Assembly: GCA_016342715.1 (NCBI GenBank)
Contig: JAEINW010000007.1
Coordinates: 1-57,137, forward strand
Direction: 5' to 3'
Length of the DNA stretch: 57,137 nucleotides
Origin: Salinivirgaceae bacterium
GTDB taxonomy: Bacteria > Bacteroidota > Bacteroidia > Bacteroidales > SZUA-534
Shown: piece by piece, positions 55,201-57,137 of the stretch
Layout: every line of letters starts with the position of its first letter
How positions within the stretch are numbered: the first letter of the stretch is position 1
Notes under the pieces: generated by a model
Database searches by the model: none
What the model saw: only the letters and a program-made list of their open reading frames with translations
Told to the model about the DNA's origin: nothing
Made by a program: the position numbers and the translations under genes

Positions 55201-55372
55201 CGCTTGCTGAAAAAGTAAAACCACCTTTTAATGTTATAAAATCACGTGCAATATATTCATCATATAAAAGTTCTTCCGATCCTAATTCGATTGATTTTAC
55301 TTCAAGTATATTTTGTGCCCAAATATGTGAATTTATTACACACAGTATGAGTAATATTATATATTTTTTCAT
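49280..55372 (-). CDS. SpvB/FG-GAP/RHS protein with C-terminal JAMM (JAB-type) peptidase domain
   Basis: A 2030-residue exported RHS-family protein. Signal peptide 1-20. An SpvB-type domain covers about 90-370 ([27 protein letters not shown]). Seven DxDGDG-like FG-GAP/VCBS motifs lie at 391-740 ([29 protein letters not shown] and others), probably calcium-binding. RHS/YD repeats run from about 930 to 1620. The RHS core ends at 1716-1761 ([14 protein letters not shown]...[19 protein letters not shown]). The 269-residue variable C-terminus bears a JAMM motif: E1870 in EVSGY, H1928 and H1930 in HTHP, S1951 and D1954 in PSLADF. That is the E...HxH...SxxD metal site of JAB1/MPN+ peptidases. JAB-like domains are known toxin tips of RHS proteins. 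No T9SS sorting domain is at its end. It follows the mini T9SS gene by 11 nt. Confidence 0.92.
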   Translation of the reverse strand: [2030 protein letters not shown]

Positions 55373-55383
55373 TTCTATTTGGT

Positions 55384-55869
55384 TTATTCTTTAATTATTT
55401 TCCATTCAGAAACCTTATTATCAACTATTATTTTAACAATGTAATTACCCCCTGGATAATTAAATAAGCTAATTTCAGAAGATTGTCCAACTCCATTCTT
55501 CCTGATTAATAAAGTTCCTTTTGAATCATATACCATAATTTGACCAAAGCTGTATTCAGCGAGATTATCAATTTTAATGACAACTTTACCAGCTGTTGGA
55601 TTCGGATATAAAGATAAACGAACATCACCCAAATTATCCATTCCAATATTTGCTTTATTCTTATCTATGGATGAGAAACTATTATTCTCAACAAATGAAC
55701 TATCCACTTCCACACTTGTAATGGTAGTATCAATCAAAGCCGATTTCAATGTAAGTACATGTCTATTGCTTCTATTCCCTGCAGCATCGTATGTATATAC
55801 AAAAGTTTGCGCATTCATGTAAAAACACAATACTCCAAACACCAGTATTAATAAACTTTTAAGTTTCAT
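55384..55869 (-). CDS. Small T9SS type A sorting-domain protein with one RHS-type strand motif
   Basis: A 161-residue exported protein. After the signal peptide (LLILVFGVLCFYMNAQ) comes TFVYTYDAAGNRSNRH, whose YDAAGNR is the RHS/YD consensus, yet only one such unit is present. A 50-residue spacer follows, then a C-terminal type IX secretion sorting domain (about 80-161): LYPNPTAGKVVIKID, IMVYDSKGTLL, LFNYPGGNYIVKIIVDNKVSEWKIIKE. It should be exported through T9SS and anchored or released at the surface. It starts 1 nt after the stop of the fiber-like gene and precedes the giant RHS gene. Loss of the rest of an ancestral RHS protein, or a separate cap or anchor role, are both possible. Confidence 0.85.
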   Translation of the reverse strand: MKLKSLLILVFGVLCFYMNAQTFVYTYDAAGNRSNRHVLTLKSALIDTTITSVEVDSSFVENNSFSSIDKNKANIGMDNLGDVRLSLYPNPTAGKVVIKIDNLAEYSFGQIMVYDSKGTLLIRKNGVGQSSEISLFNYPGGNYIVKIIVDNKVSEWKIIKE

Positions 55870-55870
55870 C

Positions 55871-57137
55871 TTAATTACTCTTTAATTTACTAATTTCTAT
55901 TTGCATTTCTTTTATTTGAGAGTTTTGCTCAATCATATAAAGCGTAAGCTCTTCAATTTTTTGTAGTAGAATTTTATTCATTTCACCAAGTTCAACGCCA
56001 TTTTCTAAAACATCAGCTTCGGAAGGTACATCGGGTAGGTGTTTGTTTTCTTTTATGTAGCTATCCACTTGGTCTAATGTTTTTAAATTAAAGTTGGGTG
56101 CAAAAACATAATCGGCCCAATCAGTATATACTTTAATTTCTTCGGCACGTATTTTTCCTTTAACGGAGAGTTTGAATTCGGTTGAAGCAGATATGGTTCC
56201 GATTCCAACACTACCATTGGCACTTACAAGAAATCTATTGCCATCTGGTCCTACCTGAAAAATACCATCAGTGCGCATGTAGCCAGTATTGTGATAAAAA
56301 CTTTTATTATTATAGGTTCTTATCCAAGTTGCATCGCTCATATAGAATCCACCACCATATGATTCAAAGAATAATCCTTTTGTTCCTGATACTCTAAGCC
56401 ATCCACCATTTGCATAAATGTCTCCTGTAGCATGAAGCTTATAACTTGGTTTTGCTGTTCCAATACCCACATTGCCTGCATTAAAATAGGAGCTTCCATT
56501 TTGACTTGCATTTAAAAATATTCTAGCATCTCCATCAGCAGCAACATACATTCCCCATCCGGCTACTGTTGGAGTACTAATAAACGAAGCATTTGAATGG
56601 GTATAACCAATACCATACATGTTACTTAGAGTAGTTGTTGATGGTTTATAATATGAACCCATTACATATATTGGATTTGTATACATACTGTTTCCACCCA
56701 CATTATTATATGAACCAACTAATGCTCCATTATTATGTGCTGTTCTTCCTATCCAACCATTAATTTCTAATTCAGATTTTGGGTTTGTCGTTCCAATACC
56801 CACTTTCCCATTTAAATAACTATCGCCATTTACATGAAACTGTTTTTCTGGAGCATCGGTTCCAATACCAACATTCATCCCTTTTACAAATATATTCTCT
56901 CCATGCCCACTTTGCTCCCAGCCACCGGTAGTTACATATACATCTAAAAAATAAGATATTGCGTTAGAATTATAGCCCACACCACCTTTTCCAATTGTAT
57001 TCCAAGCAATTGTTACTGAACATTTATTATAATTAGTAATATCACCTCCTTTAACTTCGAATGATCTTGCACTACAATATTCTGAAATATTTAAGGTATA
57101 TATACAACTTTGACCAACAGTAACGGTTTTCGGCCCT
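55871..57137 (-). CDS. Fiber-like surface protein, 5' end outside the window
   Basis: A partial protein of at least 421 residues; the frame stays open to the window edge. The visible start is therefore internal: GTG at 56980 is not a proper start, and KTVTVGQSCIYTLNISEYC lies upstream. Residues show a repeated VGIGTxxP motif (NVGIGTDAPEKQFHVNG, KVGIGTTNPKSELEING, NVGIGTAKPSYKLHATG, SVGIGTISAS), typical of tail-fiber-like Bacteroidota proteins. The end is EIKVYTDWADYVFAPNFNLKTLDQVDSYIKENKHLPDVPSEADV, followed by a coiled coil (MNKILLQKIEELTLYMIEQNSQIKEMQIEISKLK). No phage genes are near. It is the first visible gene of the RHS operon. Confidence 0.85.
   Translation of the reverse strand, partial: GPKTVTVGQSCIYTLNISEYCSARSFEVKGGDITNYNKCSVTIAWNTIGKGGVGYNSNAISYFLDVYVTTGGWEQSGHGENIFVKGMNVGIGTDAPEKQFHVNGDSYLNGKVGIGTTNPKSELEINGWIGRTAHNNGALVGSYNNVGGNSMYTNPIYVMGSYYKPSTTTLSNMYGIGYTHSNASFISTPTVAGWGMYVAADGDARIFLNASQNGSSYFNAGNVGIGTAKPSYKLHATGDIYANGGWLRVSGTKGLFFESYGGGFYMSDATWIRTYNNKSFYHNTGYMRTDGIFQVGPDGNRFLVSANGSVGIGTISASTEFKLSVKGKIRAEEIKVYTDWADYVFAPNFNLKTLDQVDSYIKENKHLPDVPSEADVLENGVELGEMNKILLQKIEELTLYMIEQNSQIKEMQIEISKLKSN

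Noticed and set aside
49280..55372. T6SS-delivered Rhs toxin
   Set aside because: The protein has a signal peptide and no PAAR or VgrG-type N-terminus, and no T6SS gene is in the window.
55871..57137. Prophage tail fiber
   Set aside because: VGIGT-type repeats are common in Bacteroidota surface proteins, and there are no phage structural or lysis genes alongside.

Overview
The window is AT-rich chromosomal DNA from a member of the Bacteroidota, most likely class Bacteroidia. The evidence is a type IX secretion (T9SS) sorting domain, PorE-like TPR/PD40/OmpA proteins, an amn-holA-helicase cluster facing an HsdR_N-type gene, a Bacteroides-type tryptophanase, and several promoters of the TTTG-N19/20-TAnnTTTG class. 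Genus cannot be fixed from the sequence alone. I see no rRNA, tRNA, CRISPR array, intact transposase or prophage module.

Layout. 1-5 kb: an ECF sigma factor, then the two first subunits of 2-oxoglutarate dehydrogenase (sucA, sucB). 5-10 kb, minus strand: a secreted M28 peptidase, an AlkD-like protein, and a large Cache/HAMP/GAF/PAS sensor with no output domain that overlaps the AlkD gene. 10-15 kb, minus strand: amn, holA and an AddA-like helicase-nuclease in close order. 15-21 kb: an HsdR_N-like nuclease domain protein, a GNAT acetyltransferase and two paralogous TPR/PD40 envelope proteins. 21-25 kb: a second 2-oxoacid dehydrogenase E2, a GT2 fused to a degenerate sugar-phosphate transferase, and an AlbA_2 protein. 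25.2-26.9 kb: an island of decayed sequence and dispersed repeats. 27-38 kb: an orphan OmpR-type regulator, a long KamA radical SAM protein, a DUF192 lipoprotein, an S9 peptidase, a thioredoxin-like protein, a hotdog thioesterase, tryptophanase, and a lipoprotein built by a 405-bp tandem duplication. 38.5-47.9 kb: an MFS transporter overlapping a pentapeptide-repeat gene, a second repeat island (40.2-41.1 kb), a chemoreceptor, an adenine deaminase, a LytTR remnant, a PliI-like lipoprotein, small unknowns, an ATP-grasp protein and a CvfB-like RNA-binding protein. 47.9-48.6 kb: a third repeat island.

48.6 kb to the end, minus strand, is the most distinctive region. It is a tightly packed four-gene operon: a fiber-like surface protein (cut by the window edge), a small T9SS-sorted protein carrying one RHS-type strand motif, a 2030-residue SpvB/FG-GAP/RHS protein with a C-terminal JAMM (JAB-type) metallopeptidase domain, and a 218-residue exported protein that may be its immunity or accessory factor. 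Gaps between these genes are 1, 11 and 1 nt. I read it as a polymorphic-toxin-like or cell-surface RHS system.

The three repeat islands are related to one another. Islands at 26 and 40 kb carry the same composite repeat in opposite orientation, and islands at 26 and 48 kb share an exactly identical 32-bp palindromic unit. The islands also hold gene remnants: an Old Yellow Enzyme pseudogene and an unidentified protein C-terminus.
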